64,000 nucleotides of DNA. Source: JALORV01 sp963703945 (GTDB taxonomy: Bacteria; Pseudomonadota; Gammaproteobacteria; Burkholderiales; Burkholderiaceae_F). The notes under the pieces were generated by a model. That model saw only the letters and a list, made by a program, of their open reading frames with translations, did not search any database and was not told where the DNA came from. Location of the stretch: contig CAVPGM010000010.1 of the NCBI GenBank assembly GCA_963703945.1, positions 1 to 64,000 on the forward strand, given 5' to 3'. Below are positions 20,813 through 30,211 of this stretch, piece by piece; within the stretch, counting starts at the first letter, position 1; every line of letters begins with the position of its first letter. The position numbers and the translations under genes are program-made.

Positions 20813-20946
20813 TCTCGGCAAGGCATGCCTCTCGGCGCACGGTGGCGATACCGTACCGCCGGTCCGTTTGAAATCGCATCCGCATTAATCGACTGAAGAC
20901 GGTTTCCTCGAAATATCCGCGACGCTCTCTACTTACTCCAATCCAA

Positions 20947-22443
20947 TTGCCTCCAATCGAATTCCCACACCTGCGAAACGTCGCACTGCGCTGCGTACTT
21001 TGGCAACGCCTGGCAATTCTAATTCCTGCGGCCGCATTTGCCGCGATCGGCGTGTCGCGCGGTGCTGAGCCGGCGCCAAAGAACGACTTGCTTGAAGCGC
21101 CGCGGTTCATCCACATTCCCGGCCCAAATCCACTCCTTGTTCCCGATCGGAGCTGGGACTCAGGCGTCATTGAGACGTCCGACGCGTTCAAGGACGGCAA
21201 TACCTACTATTTGTATTACCATGGCAAAGGAGAACTTGGCTATCAGATCGGCGTGGCCACGTCGAAACACCCGCTCGGCCCATTTGAGCGGCAGGGCAAT
21301 GGACCGCTGTTGGGCGTGGGGCCGCCCGGAAGTTGGGACGACAAATACGTCGCATGTGCTTTCATTTTAAAGGAACGCAGCGACAAGTATTACATGTTCT
21401 ACAGTGCAAAGGGCCATGGCCGAGACGAAAAGTTGGGCCGAAACGTCTATGACGTTGGCGTTGCCACGGCCAACAATCCACTCGGGCCTTGGACGAAGCA
21501 CTCCAAGAACCCGCTGATTTGGGATTTTGGCTTTGTCGGAAGCGTCGTCAAGCACAACGATCGCTATCTCATGTTCAATGCGGCCCCGCTTGGGGATTCG
21601 GGCGAAGATTATGACGTGAAGAATCGTGACTATGGGCCGCTCTCCGTCGCCGTCGCCGACAGCCCCGAGGGACCTTGGACGATTCATCCCGAGCCAGTGA
21701 TGCGACAAGGCCAACCGGGCGAGTGGGACGACGCAGGCATCTCGGAAGCGGAAGTCTTTTTCGCAGGCAATATGTTCCACTTGTTCTATGGCGCAGCCAC
21801 TCGAGCGCGGCAACGGCCGGAATCACTCGAAAGCATCGGTTATGCCTACAGTCCGGACGGATTTGAATGGCATAAATATGGTCGTAACCCGATTGCTTCG
21901 CGCGAGTCTGAACCGAACGCTGGTGCCTATGCTGAAGTCCACACAATTTTTGAGCCGCCGTTCATTTACCTCTACCACACGCTGCGCTACAAAGAGATGC
22001 CCGATCATGCCCAGGGCCGGACCGGGTTTCCGTGGCTCGAAGACATCGGCGTTCAAATCATCGCGATGCAAAGACCTTTCAGCCTCGACGTGCCGGTGCT
22101 CAATCTCAAGTCGATCGCGCCGGCGACCACAACGACTTTATCCGTGTTTGATACCAAGGCGGTCGCGCTCGGAAACATAGAGCAGGCTTCGCTAGTCGTC
22201 GAATGCCGGTTTGGTGAACGTGCCAAGCGCGGAATTCGAGTTCACGTTCGCTCGAGTTCGGACGGATTGCGCTATGATACGGTCGACTGGCAGTCATTTG
22301 ACGTCGAACCGAGTTCGACGAGTCCAGTCCGGCAATCTTTCACGGTAAACCCCAATACTCGCTTCGTAAAAGTCCTGGTGGAAAACTTGGACGAGTCCGA
22401 GAAAGTCGACGAAGTAACGGTAACGGCCACTCTGAAGGGTTAG
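20947..22443 (+). CDS. Secreted GH43/GH130-like five-bladed beta-propeller glycosidase
   Basis: An intact frame of 498 residues opening with a TTG at 20947; no nearer ATG preserves the signal peptide (LAILIPAAAFAAIGVSRGA). Residues 55-370 are blades of a glycosidase propeller, each with a repeated pattern such as YYLYYHGKGE, YYMFYSAKGHG, RYLMFNAAPLG and MFHLFYGAATRA. Acidic residues at blade starts (SGVIETSDAF, DAGISEAEVFF, YAEVHTIFE) are in the positions used by GH43, GH32 and GH130 enzymes. The last 100 residues are a beta-sandwich (VECRFGERAKRGIRV). Exact family and sugar cannot be fixed from motifs alone. Confidence 0.75.
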   Translation: MPPIEFPHLRNVALRCVLWQRLAILIPAAAFAAIGVSRGAEPAPKNDLLEAPRFIHIPGPNPLLVPDRSWDSGVIETSDAFKDGNTYYLYYHGKGELGYQIGVATSKHPLGPFERQGNGPLLGVGPPGSWDDKYVACAFILKERSDKYYMFYSAKGHGRDEKLGRNVYDVGVATANNPLGPWTKHSKNPLIWDFGFVGSVVKHNDRYLMFNAAPLGDSGEDYDVKNRDYGPLSVAVADSPEGPWTIHPEPVMRQGQPGEWDDAGISEAEVFFAGNMFHLFYGAATRARQRPESLESIGYAYSPDGFEWHKYGRNPIASRESEPNAGAYAEVHTIFEPPFIYLYHTLRYKEMPDHAQGRTGFPWLEDIGVQIIAMQRPFSLDVPVLNLKSIAPATTTTLSVFDTKAVALGNIEQASLVVECRFGERAKRGIRVHVRSSSDGLRYDTVDWQSFDVEPSSTSPVRQSFTVNPNTRFVKVLVENLDESEKVDEVTVTATLKG

Positions 22444-22809
22444 CGTCGCGCCTGTCAGGCGTGCCATAAGGCTCACGCAGGCGATGATCGACATTGAGAA
22501 GCGGAAAAATGCAGCGACGCTTTACGAATGTGTTAGTGTCATCTTCAAGACTTTTATCGCAATGCTGACCCTCGGCGCCGATGATTGCGTACGCTACCGA
22601 GATGTGCCTACACGACGGCGTTTGCGGTGTTGTCGTTGCGAGCCGCCGAATCAGTTTCTGCCGATTTTTCAGCGATGCTAAGACGACAATGAAAGTCAAC
22701 GCATGGACTAGCTTAAGTTAACGATTTGCAATCTTCGCCTGCACCCAGCGGTGTACAAAAAGATTGCCACATCGCTGTTCTTGCCGAAATCGAGGAGCAT
22801 TTTACCAGG
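22444..22809. other. Intergenic region upstream of transposase
   Basis: No convincing gene was recognised. The region separates the propeller glycosidase from the IS transposase and presumably contains the left end of that IS, but I could not identify a matching inverted repeat on the other side. Confidence 0.35.
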
Positions 22810-23892
22810 ATGGTGCGCATCTTCCAGCCCTTGCTATTCATGCTGGCCGGCTCGACCGAGGACCAGCTGATCCAGCAGATTGAATTCTTGAAGGCGGAGA
22901 ATGAGATGCTCCGCAAGCGGGTTCCCAAGAAGCGAATCTTCTTAGAGCCGGAGGAGCGCGCGAAGTTATTGAAGCTTGGGAAAGAGCTGGGACCGGCAAT
23001 CCGTCAGTTGCTCACCATTGTCAGCTACTCCACGTTTCGTTGCTGGGTTCGTAAGGAGGAAGGTAAAAGGCCACAGCGAAAAGGCCGGCCACGGCTGGCT
23101 GCCATCGTGCGCGAACTCGTCGTCTTGATCGCCAAGGAGACCGGCTGGGGATCCACTCGGATTCTGGGCGAACTGAAAAAGCTCCGCGTCGGCCCAGTCT
23201 GCCGGCAGTCGGTCAAGAACATCCTCATCGAGCACGGTTTTGATCCCGGTCCCAAGCGCGGCAAGGGAACGTGGAGCGAGTTCCTGCGCATCCATTCCGA
23301 GACGCTCTGGCAGTGCGATTTTTTCAGCAAGCGTGTGTGGACGCTCCAAGGCCCCCGGCAGATCTTCGCGCTGGCCTTCATCCACCTGGCCACGCGGCGG
23401 GTGTTGGTCACACCAGGTGCGTTTAAGCCCGATGTCGTATGGATAGAGACGCAGGCCCGTGCGTTTCTCGATCACGCCGCGGCAGAGCAGCTTCCGTGCT
23501 CGATCGTGATGCGCGACCGCGACGGCAAGTTCACCGCGGCGTTTGACCAGGTCTTCAAGGACCGATCCATCCAGGTAAAGCCAGTCGGCCCGCAAGCCCC
23601 GAACTTGAATGCGTTCGTTGAACGCTGGATTCAATCGCTCAAGTACAAGGCTCTCAACCACTTCATCGTTTTCGGCAAAGAGCACTTCGACTACATCGTC
23701 TCAGAGTACGTGGCCTATTATCACGAGCGCCCCCCGCACCAGGGCATCGGCAACGTGCTCTTGCGACAATGGCACACTGCGGATGCCGCCGACAACACAC
23801 AGGCATCGGTGGAACCGCTCACCATTGCCAGCATCAAGTGTGAGCGGCGACTCGGCGGCTTGCTGAAACACTTCTACCGCGTCGCGGCCTAA
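22810..23892 (+). CDS. Integrase-core (DDE) transposase, IS3/IS481-like
   Basis: An intact transposase of 360 residues from the ATG at 22810 (MVRIFQPLLFMLAGSTEDQ). The N-terminus has a coiled-coil-like stretch (LIQQIEFLKAENEMLRKRV) and a helix-turn-helix. The catalytic triad is visible as QCDFF, MRDRDGKF and NAFVERWIQSLK, followed by the YHERPPHQGIG end motif. It moves DNA by a cut-and-paste or copy-out reaction. It forms the left border of the mobile island that extends to 28.5 kb. Terminal repeats were not found by eye. Confidence 0.88.
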   Translation: MVRIFQPLLFMLAGSTEDQLIQQIEFLKAENEMLRKRVPKKRIFLEPEERAKLLKLGKELGPAIRQLLTIVSYSTFRCWVRKEEGKRPQRKGRPRLAAIVRELVVLIAKETGWGSTRILGELKKLRVGPVCRQSVKNILIEHGFDPGPKRGKGTWSEFLRIHSETLWQCDFFSKRVWTLQGPRQIFALAFIHLATRRVLVTPGAFKPDVVWIETQARAFLDHAAAEQLPCSIVMRDRDGKFTAAFDQVFKDRSIQVKPVGPQAPNLNAFVERWIQSLKYKALNHFIVFGKEHFDYIVSEYVAYYHERPPHQGIGNVLLRQWHTADAADNTQASVEPLTIASIKCERRLGGLLKHFYRVAA

Positions 23893-24426
23893 TCCGCGAT
23901 GTTCGTGTCTTTGGCTTAGGTGTCAAAGAACTTCCAGCGGCGTTGATCCGCGCCGGGACCGCGTTCGCGGCAAGTCATTATTTGCTGATCGGTCTACCAA
24001 CTCTGCCAAGTCCTATCATTCGTTGGCAATCAAGATCGCTCGGTCCCTTCATGTTGTACGCTCGTACCAACAACTTGCGGTTCGCATTCTTCTTGTACAG
24101 AGCGCGAAATTTGAATGTTTGGTGCGATTGCAGCAATGCCGCCTACGTAGCGACCCGGCGGATAAGGTCCAGGATCGCTTCCTTGACTAGGGGTGACAGC
24201 GATGGCCAGCTTGATAACACGAAGGCTGAGAAGCGGTCGGCAGAAAGCGTGCCAGGCGCAGGGCTCTGACCGTTAGATACGCGTTCGTAGTCCTTCCGGT
24301 CGATCGCAACGAGGGGTATTGCCAGGATGTATCCAACAATTACGCTATACGAATGCTATACGTCAGGGCTTCCCTGCTGGCCCCGGATGTCAGCTGAATC
24401 GTCATAAGTTCATGCGGCCAAAGGAC
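23893..24426. other. Non-coding stretch between transposase and tRNA-Leu
   Basis: No recognisable protein or RNA gene. Base composition is lower in GC than the flanks, which fits leftover mobile-element DNA. No clear terminator was seen for the transposase. Confidence 0.35.
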
Positions 24427-24510
<84 letters not shown>

Positions 24511-24600
24511 ATGCTGTAATTTACGTTGATTTATGAATTTTGCAAATCATACTGAATTCTAACGACACCCGCGCCGACACCCGCGAGATAGAATTCAGGT

Positions 24601-25683
24601 ATGGGCAAGCCAGAGAAACCATACGACGACTACCCTTTGTTCGCCCATGATAACGGACAATGGGCCAAAAAGATACGTGGCAAGCTGCACTACTTCGGGC
24701 CGTGGGCCGATCCGTCCGCCGCGCTGGCCGATTTCCTCAAGCAGCGTGACTACCTGTTTGCCGGCCTTGCGCGCTCGCCGACGAACCGACAGTAGCCGAT
24801 CTACTCGACACCTTCCTTGGCCCCGAAGGATCGCGCCCTAAAGGATGGGGAAATTTCCCAGGTCACGTTCAACGAGTACGAAGCGGTCTGCGACGTGATG
24901 GCGGCATGGGGCAAGCATCGGCAGTTGAGCACGTTGACCGCCGTTGACTTCCGGCTCCTACGTGAGGCGCTCGGCCAAGGTAAGACGAAACAGCTTGGCC
25001 CGGTGACGCTCAAGCGACGATTGGCCATCGCTCGGATGATCCTCAAGTCGGCCCGCAAGCTGCGGGTCACGGTGGACTATGACGACGATCTACGGTCCCC
25101 ATCGGCGAGAATCCTTCGCCAGATCAAAAACAGCAGGGTCCGGCTGTTTAAGTCCAAGCAAGTCCGCCAGATCGTGGCCGATGCCAACCGGGAGCTACGT
25201 GGCATGATTCTACTTGGCATCAACTGCGGCTTCGGTCCCCAGGATTGTTGCGACCTGCCGACGAACCGCGTTGATTTGGTCAACGGCTGGCATAACTTCC
25301 ATCGTGAAAAGACTGGTGTTGAGCGCCGCTGTCCCTTGTGGCCGGAGACGGTCAAGGCGCTGCGGGGTGCGACCAACAACGGTAAGGTTTTCGCGGGCAA
25401 GTGGAACCGCCGCAATATCGCGTACCACTTCCGCCGGCTGGTCGATGACTTCTACATCAAAGACGTGACGGAGTTCTATTCACTCCGGCGGACATTCGAG
25501 ACGATCGCCACAACCAGTGGAGTTCCACAAGCCGTAATCGACGCAATCATGGGGCACGTTCCGGCGGCCGATGACATGTCGGCAACCTACCGTCAGAAGA
25601 TATTCAATGAGCAATTGCTACAGTGCTCGAATCACGTCCGAAAGTGGTATCTCGGCAAGCTGCCTAATCTCGATACCTTTTAA
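24601..25683 (+). CDS. Tyrosine-type site-specific integrase with non-canonical active site, frameshifted
   Basis: The N-terminus (MGKPEKPYDDYPLFAHDNG, then RGKLHYFGPWADPSAAL) is the planctomycete phage-type integrase start. Two frame changes lie between 24770 and 24830; in between the correct reading is EPTVADLLDTFL. The rest is one frame: a SAM-like core-binding domain (LKDGEISQVTFNEY), then the catalytic domain. Here the usual first arginine (TGLR) is replaced in INCGFGPQDCCDLP, and HxLR is YSLRRTFET. The conserved MGH and the nucleophile SATYRQK remain. The 3' end overlaps the opposite-strand HTH gene by 20 bases. It would integrate or excise the local element. Confidence 0.85.
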
Positions 25684-25972
25684 AGCCATCGTCACGACGC
25701 TTGCGGCGAGCGGCCTGCGGCTGCGATTGCCGCTGTCGAGATTGTAGAAACGAGTCCAGATCGGATCGTTGAATGATCCACCGGGGCCGCTTGCCCGTGG
25801 CGATGTTGCTGGCTTTCAATTGGCCCGTGCGAATCCAATTGAGGACCGTATCAGGGCTGACTTTCAGTTGGTGGGCGACTTGCGGCGGGTCAAGTGTTGA
25901 CGGTTGCTCGATCGGCAGCGTTTGGATCATCGCGGCCAGAATCACACGACCCTCACTAAATAAATCCTCCAC
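25664..25972 (-). CDS. Excisionase-like helix-turn-helix protein
   Basis: A 102-residue DNA-binding protein. Residues 30-75 are a MerR/excisionase-type winged helix: LDPPQVAHQLKVSPDTVLNW, then IRTGQLKASNIATGKRPRW and a closing IIQRSDLDSFL. The tail is very basic and glutamine-rich. Proteins like this set the direction of tyrosine recombinases, which fits its position next to the integrase, whose 3' end it overlaps in antisense. The IS630 element starts just 12 bases upstream of its start codon, so its native promoter is probably lost. Confidence 0.8.
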   Translation of the reverse strand: MEDLFSEGRVILAAMIQTLPIEQPSTLDPPQVAHQLKVSPDTVLNWIRTGQLKASNIATGKRPRWIIQRSDLDSFLQSRQRQSQPQAARRKRRDDGFKRYRD

Positions 25973-25984
25973 CGAACCGGTGCG

Positions 25985-27022
25985 CTAGGCAGCCAGAGCG
26001 AAGGAATTTCGCATATCGAGGAAGTAATTGTTGTTGTTTGTGAACCAGTCGTAGGTCAATTCAATCAGTTCGTCGATCGAGCGGCAACGATGGTTGCGGG
26101 TGATGGTTTCGTGCAGGTGCCACCAGACACGCTCGATGGGGTTGGTTTCAGGAGCGTACGTTGGCAGGAAGTGGAGCTGGATCCGGTGGCTCCACTTGGC
26201 CAGGTACTCCCAGATAGCTCGGCAGTAATGAAAGGCGGCGTTATCGCAGATGACATGGATCTTGCGAAAGCCGCGCAGCCGCCGACGGAGGTCATCCAGG
26301 TGAGCAATAAACAGCTTGGCATTGCGGCGTTTGCCCGGCGGGCTGACCAATAGGGTTCCGGTTCGCCAGACCAGCGAGCCGGCCACGTGCCGCTTGACGT
26401 TGTTGCCTGGTGTTGCGACGGTCGTCTGTTCTCCTTTGGGCATCCAGCAAGCACCGATCTTGGGGTTCAGGTGCACGTCGACTTCATCCTCGAAGACCGC
26501 GACTTCGTCCTCCGGCAGTGTGGCCAACAGTCGCTTGATTCGCCGGAGTTTCACGTCGTAGTCTGGGTCAACCAGCCCCAGGGCCGGTCGCGGCCGACGC
26601 CAGGCGAAGCCCAACTCGTGCAGGTTCCGTCGGATCGTCTCACCGCTGATGCCGATGCCGTGCCGCTCGGCGAGCAGTTCCGAGAGCAGCTCGCAGGTCC
26701 ACCGACTGCGAAAGTAGCCGAAGTCACGAGGCGTTTTGTGAAGCACCCAGCCTGCCACGACGAGTTGCCAGTACGGCACGGCCTCTTCCTCCGCCGGTTG
26801 GGCCAGCGCCGCCTCCAAGCCGTTCTTCAGGAACCGTCGTTTTACGTCGGCCACCAGGTCACTGCTCGCGAACAGATTGTCCATGATCTCTCGGTAAGGA
26901 CGTCCTGCGGCAAGCAGCAACAAAATATGGGCCCGCCGGGCAATGTGCGCATCGCTCCCGCTCCGGTAAATCTGCAAAGCCGTCTTGCGTTCCTTGGCTG
27001 TCAAACAAATACTGCCTTCCAT
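25985..27022 (-). CDS. IS630-family transposase
   Basis: An intact 345-residue IS630/Tc1-mariner type transposase. I start it at the ATG at 27022 (MEGSICLTAKERK) because AAGGAG sits nine bases upstream. The N-terminal half has paired helix-turn-helix motifs (GRPYREIMDNLFASSDLV). The catalytic residues are FEDEVDVHLNPKIGACW, VICDNAAFHYC and ETNPIERVWWHLHE. These elements insert at TA dinucleotides. It is inserted just upstream of the excisionase-like gene. Confidence 0.93.
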   Translation of the reverse strand: MEGSICLTAKERKTALQIYRSGSDAHIARRAHILLLLAAGRPYREIMDNLFASSDLVADVKRRFLKNGLEAALAQPAEEEAVPYWQLVVAGWVLHKTPRDFGYFRSRWTCELLSELLAERHGIGISGETIRRNLHELGFAWRRPRPALGLVDPDYDVKLRRIKRLLATLPEDEVAVFEDEVDVHLNPKIGACWMPKGEQTTVATPGNNVKRHVAGSLVWRTGTLLVSPPGKRRNAKLFIAHLDDLRRRLRGFRKIHVICDNAAFHYCRAIWEYLAKWSHRIQLHFLPTYAPETNPIERVWWHLHETITRNHRCRSIDELIELTYDWFTNNNNYFLDMRNSFALAA

Positions 27023-27131
27023 GGCTTGGCTCCTTGGGTTTGTCGAGGGTTGAACAACGACGACCAACCTAAGGCCAAGCCTGTTTTTTTACCTACATCA
27101 ATCCACTCCGCGCACCGATGGGCGTGTGGAG

Positions 27132-28492
27132 CTATTTAGACGCACGGTGATGACTCGCTTGTATTTCCGGAGTGCGCGTCAGCAGACGCTCGAGCGCGGT
27201 CAGGGTGTTAAACAACACAAAATACAAGTCGTCGGCAAGCCCGCCTTCCCCTTGCAGGCTCCTGGCCGTGCCGATTCCGAACAAGTGGCGCAGGACGAGG
27301 CCCAGGTTGCGTGCCATGGCCGACGTCAGGTATCGCTTTCTCACTTTTTCGATACCATGCAGCCACGTTCGCCGACTGCCGCCCGTCTCGCAGACGTGGG
27401 CGAAACTCCGCTCGACCTTCTCACTCCGCTTGCGCTGCAGAGCGCGGCCGCGCTTTCCTTGGACCCGGCGGCGGTTGTTGGTCACCGCCTGACGCTGCTC
27501 TTCCGGCTTGTCTTTCCAATTGCGACGATGCGCGTGCTGCGGTTCGGCAATGTACGTTCGCAGGCCCTCGGTGAATTCCAATTCCGCGAGCGTCTCGTTC
27601 TTCGAGTAGCCTTTGTCCGCCACCGCCTCCTCGATCTCCGCGTCGCTCTCGGCTTGCAGCAAGTTGTCTTGCGCTTGGCTGATGCTCGGGCCGATCGTGT
27701 CGACGTCGGCCGCGTCGGCCGTGATAAACCTCGGCCGCCAGGATCAGCTCGGTGTCCAGATCGACCACGTGCTCGGCCTTGTAGGCCAGATGCGTGCGGC
27801 CGTCCTTCATCTTGGTGATGCGGCTGTCCGGGTCGGTTTCGCTCTGCCACTCGTCGTTCGAGACCTTCTTGTCCTTCCGCTTGCGGTCGAACCGGCCAGC
27901 TCCTCGTCCGTCGGCTCGTCGCCCTCTTCGATCTGGCCCGCTTCCTGCATCAGCCGCCGGACGTACTCCTTCCAGTCCTCGCCCGTGTCGCGCCGGACGA
28001 TGCTCTTCATCGCCGCGTTGGCTTCCAGCGTCGTGGCGTCGACGCCCACCGTCTTGCCTTGTCAAGAGGCCCCTTGGCGTCGGCCACTCGCAGCACGAAC
28101 TGGAACACGGCCGCATGAACGGTCCAGCGGCAGTCGGTCGCGGACCCGCGTCAGGCTGGAATGGTCGGGCGTCTCTTCGCCGAGCGGGATGCCCAGGAAT
28201 TCCCGCAAGCGAGGCTGTCGGCACACCGCCAGGCGATGCCCCGCTGCGAGCCGATGCCCTCGAAGTAGCCCACCAACAGCATGCGGAAGTAGACGCCCGG
28301 CGGAATGCCGGGCCGGCCCAGGGTGTCGTGATAGTACGGCTCGCAGAGCCTTTCGACGAACTCGTCGAAGCCGGCTTCTCGCAGCAGCTTGTTGAGCTTG
28401 CGGTAGAAGACATGCCCTTCCGACCGCGGCAACTCGTCCACCGCGATCCAGAAGGACGGCTGCTGCTCTTTGTTGCGGCGTCCCAAGGCCAT
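27132..28492 (-). pseudogene. IS1182-like (IS4/IS5 superfamily) transposase, multiply frameshifted
   Basis: Starts MALGRRNKEQQPSFWIAVD at 28492 and continues HVFYRKLNKLLREAGFDEF and GRPGIPPGVYFRMLLVGYF. At least four frame changes follow. Recognisable later pieces are LGIPLGEETPDHSSLTRVR, MGVDATTLEANAAMKSIVR (first catalytic Asp), DPDSRITKMKDGRTHLAYK, AEHVVDLDTELILAAEVYH, ADKGYSKNETL (second Asp region) and a C-terminal RRTWLHGIEKVRKRYL. Length if repaired would be about 450 residues. With this many breaks the copy is either decayed or badly sequenced. Confidence 0.8.
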
Positions 28493-28835
28493 CGTTGATC
28501 TCCTCTTCCAAGCCAACCGGCAAATACAACTTATCTCGACCAAAGCCTGCACAAATTTAGCGCCTGCAATTCATTGAGAAAAGTCCGATTTAAGAGCGCT
28601 CATTCGCCAGCTCGGTCAAGTGTCACGTGCAGGCATCTGCAAGGGCGTGGCAGCCGCGCCTCGCCGGAGATGACGTGGAGCAGGGTGGTGTGCCAGAAGT
28701 GTGGTCGGGCTATACCCGGACACTACTGAGCCCATTGCTCTTTCGCGATCTCTGGCGTGATCGCGCCGTACTTCTGGCGAACACGTCTGGCCAGTGACCC
28801 GAAGTTCTTGGAACACTTCAGGAAATTTCTTGCCC
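28493..28835. other. Intergenic region after the mobile island
   Basis: No gene recognised. It lies between the start of the IS1182-like transposase and the 3' end of the sialidase-like gene, so it contains the right end of the mobile island and the 3' region of the leftward glycan operon. Confidence 0.35.
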
Positions 28836-30128
28836 TTAAGTCCGACGAACGTCGATCTCAAGCAGATATACGCAGCTGTGCTCGGTCGCGCCAGACGGGA
28901 CTGGCGCCCATCCGAACAGAGAACGATCATAGACGACAAGAAGGCGGTCGTCAGGCATTCGCACCATCGCGGTGTAGGCGGTCGTTTGGTCCGGAGACTG
29001 GTCTGAGGTCTTTTGATCGGCATTCAAGCTTTCCGCTGGTGGCAGGACTGCGTTGTGGTGCGCAAGCAGATCGATCGACTGCCAATGCGCTCCACGGGCG
29101 TCGTCGGCTAACCACAAAAAAATCCCGGGTCGGCCGGTCGTAAGGGCTAGCACACCGCTGGTGAGCCGCACCATTTGTGGCGCCACACTATATGCGGGCA
29201 GGCGATCGATGGCGGACCATGTTTTGCCGCCATCCGCGCTGTAACATTGCGCCAGCTTCTGGTTCGTACCAGGACCGACGCGGCTAACGCACATCAGGTC
29301 GCCATCGGCTAATTGCAGAAGACAAGGTTCATCAAATCCTTCGATCGCGTCGATTACTGAGTCGGCTTTGGCAACAGTCGAGAGATATTTCCAGTGGCGG
29401 CCTTCGTCATCTGAAACAACTGCAATCGTACTTTCGAGTTTATCCATGTCGAAACGTAGCGAAATCGTGCTGATCCAGCGGCCGCCGCCCAATGGGACAA
29501 TGTCCGAGAACCAGTTGATGTGCGACCATGCTGTCCGACTCGGTTCGGATCTCTTGGCTACGTCATGCAAGATTCCTTCAACTACTGTTGCCCACGGCTC
29601 GACCTGATACCGCTGCCCGCCGCGATCGTACGTCCAACGATGGGCCACGAATCGGTGCGCTTGCCTGGCCGGCTCCGGCTTTAAAAACATTGACGGGCCT
29701 ACGATGCGGCCGTCCGCGAGTGCCAGGCGTGGCTCTCCACCACCATTTGGAAAGCCGTTAACATCATAGGCGAAGTCGAAAGTCCGGCCGCCATCGAATG
29801 ATAGGCAGACCGCCTGCGAATTGTGTTGATTGTTATTCGAATCATCGTTGAGACTATAACTCAACATCAACTCGCCGGTCGAGAAGCGCAATAGGTCCGG
29901 AAACCAGCAATGTCCCGAGTCCCGTTCGGCCACCACGCGGGGCCGCGCAAGCCGCACAGTCATCCCCGAGAGCTTCGCGTCGGTTACATCAGATGGCAGG
30001 TTGGAGCTAGCCGGTGGTGCAGCGCCCAGTTGCCTCAGATTCGCCATCGCTAGCGCGGCCGCCCCGTAACCCAGGATTGATCGCCTCGTACAGTCGCGTT
30101 TCGACAAGTCGAAGATGGAGTCGTTCAT
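28836..30128 (-). CDS. Tat-exported sialidase-like (exo-alpha-sialidase fold) protein
   Basis: A six-bladed-propeller protein of about 430 residues, intact. I start it at the ATG at 30128 (MNDSIFDLSKRDCTRRSIL), which places a twin-arginine signal (TRRSILGYGAAALAMANL) at the N-terminus; a TTG at 30215 is possible. Asp-box repeats are visible: SFDGGRTFDF, SDDEGRHWKYL and SADGGKTWSAI. An early arginine (LARPRVVAERDSGHCWFPD) and a glutamate (IEGFDEPCLLQL) are in the expected places. GH33 sialidases release sialic acids, but many planctomycete relatives act on other sugars. It is the last gene of the leftward run that includes the P450 and GH127-like genes. Confidence 0.82.
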   Translation of the reverse strand: MNDSIFDLSKRDCTRRSILGYGAAALAMANLRQLGAAPPASSNLPSDVTDAKLSGMTVRLARPRVVAERDSGHCWFPDLLRFSTGELMLSYSLNDDSNNNQHNSQAVCLSFDGGRTFDFAYDVNGFPNGGGEPRLALADGRIVGPSMFLKPEPARQAHRFVAHRWTYDRGGQRYQVEPWATVVEGILHDVAKRSEPSRTAWSHINWFSDIVPLGGGRWISTISLRFDMDKLESTIAVVSDDEGRHWKYLSTVAKADSVIDAIEGFDEPCLLQLADGDLMCVSRVGPGTNQKLAQCYSADGGKTWSAIDRLPAYSVAPQMVRLTSGVLALTTGRPGIFLWLADDARGAHWQSIDLLAHHNAVLPPAESLNADQKTSDQSPDQTTAYTAMVRMPDDRLLVVYDRSLFGWAPVPSGATEHSCVYLLEIDVRRT

Positions 30129-30211
30129 CGGGAGGGAAACTCCGTCCTGGCAATACGTAAGAATCTTGGCCCTTTTCCGCAGTGCAATCTCACCGGAGAT
30201 AAGACTCTCAT

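Noticed and set aside
22484..22681. Small open frame after the propeller glycosidase
   Set aside because: Composition and codon pattern are not coding-like and no domain is visible.
28493..28835. CRISPR-like or tandem repeats
   Set aside because: No regularly spaced repeats were found here or elsewhere in the window.
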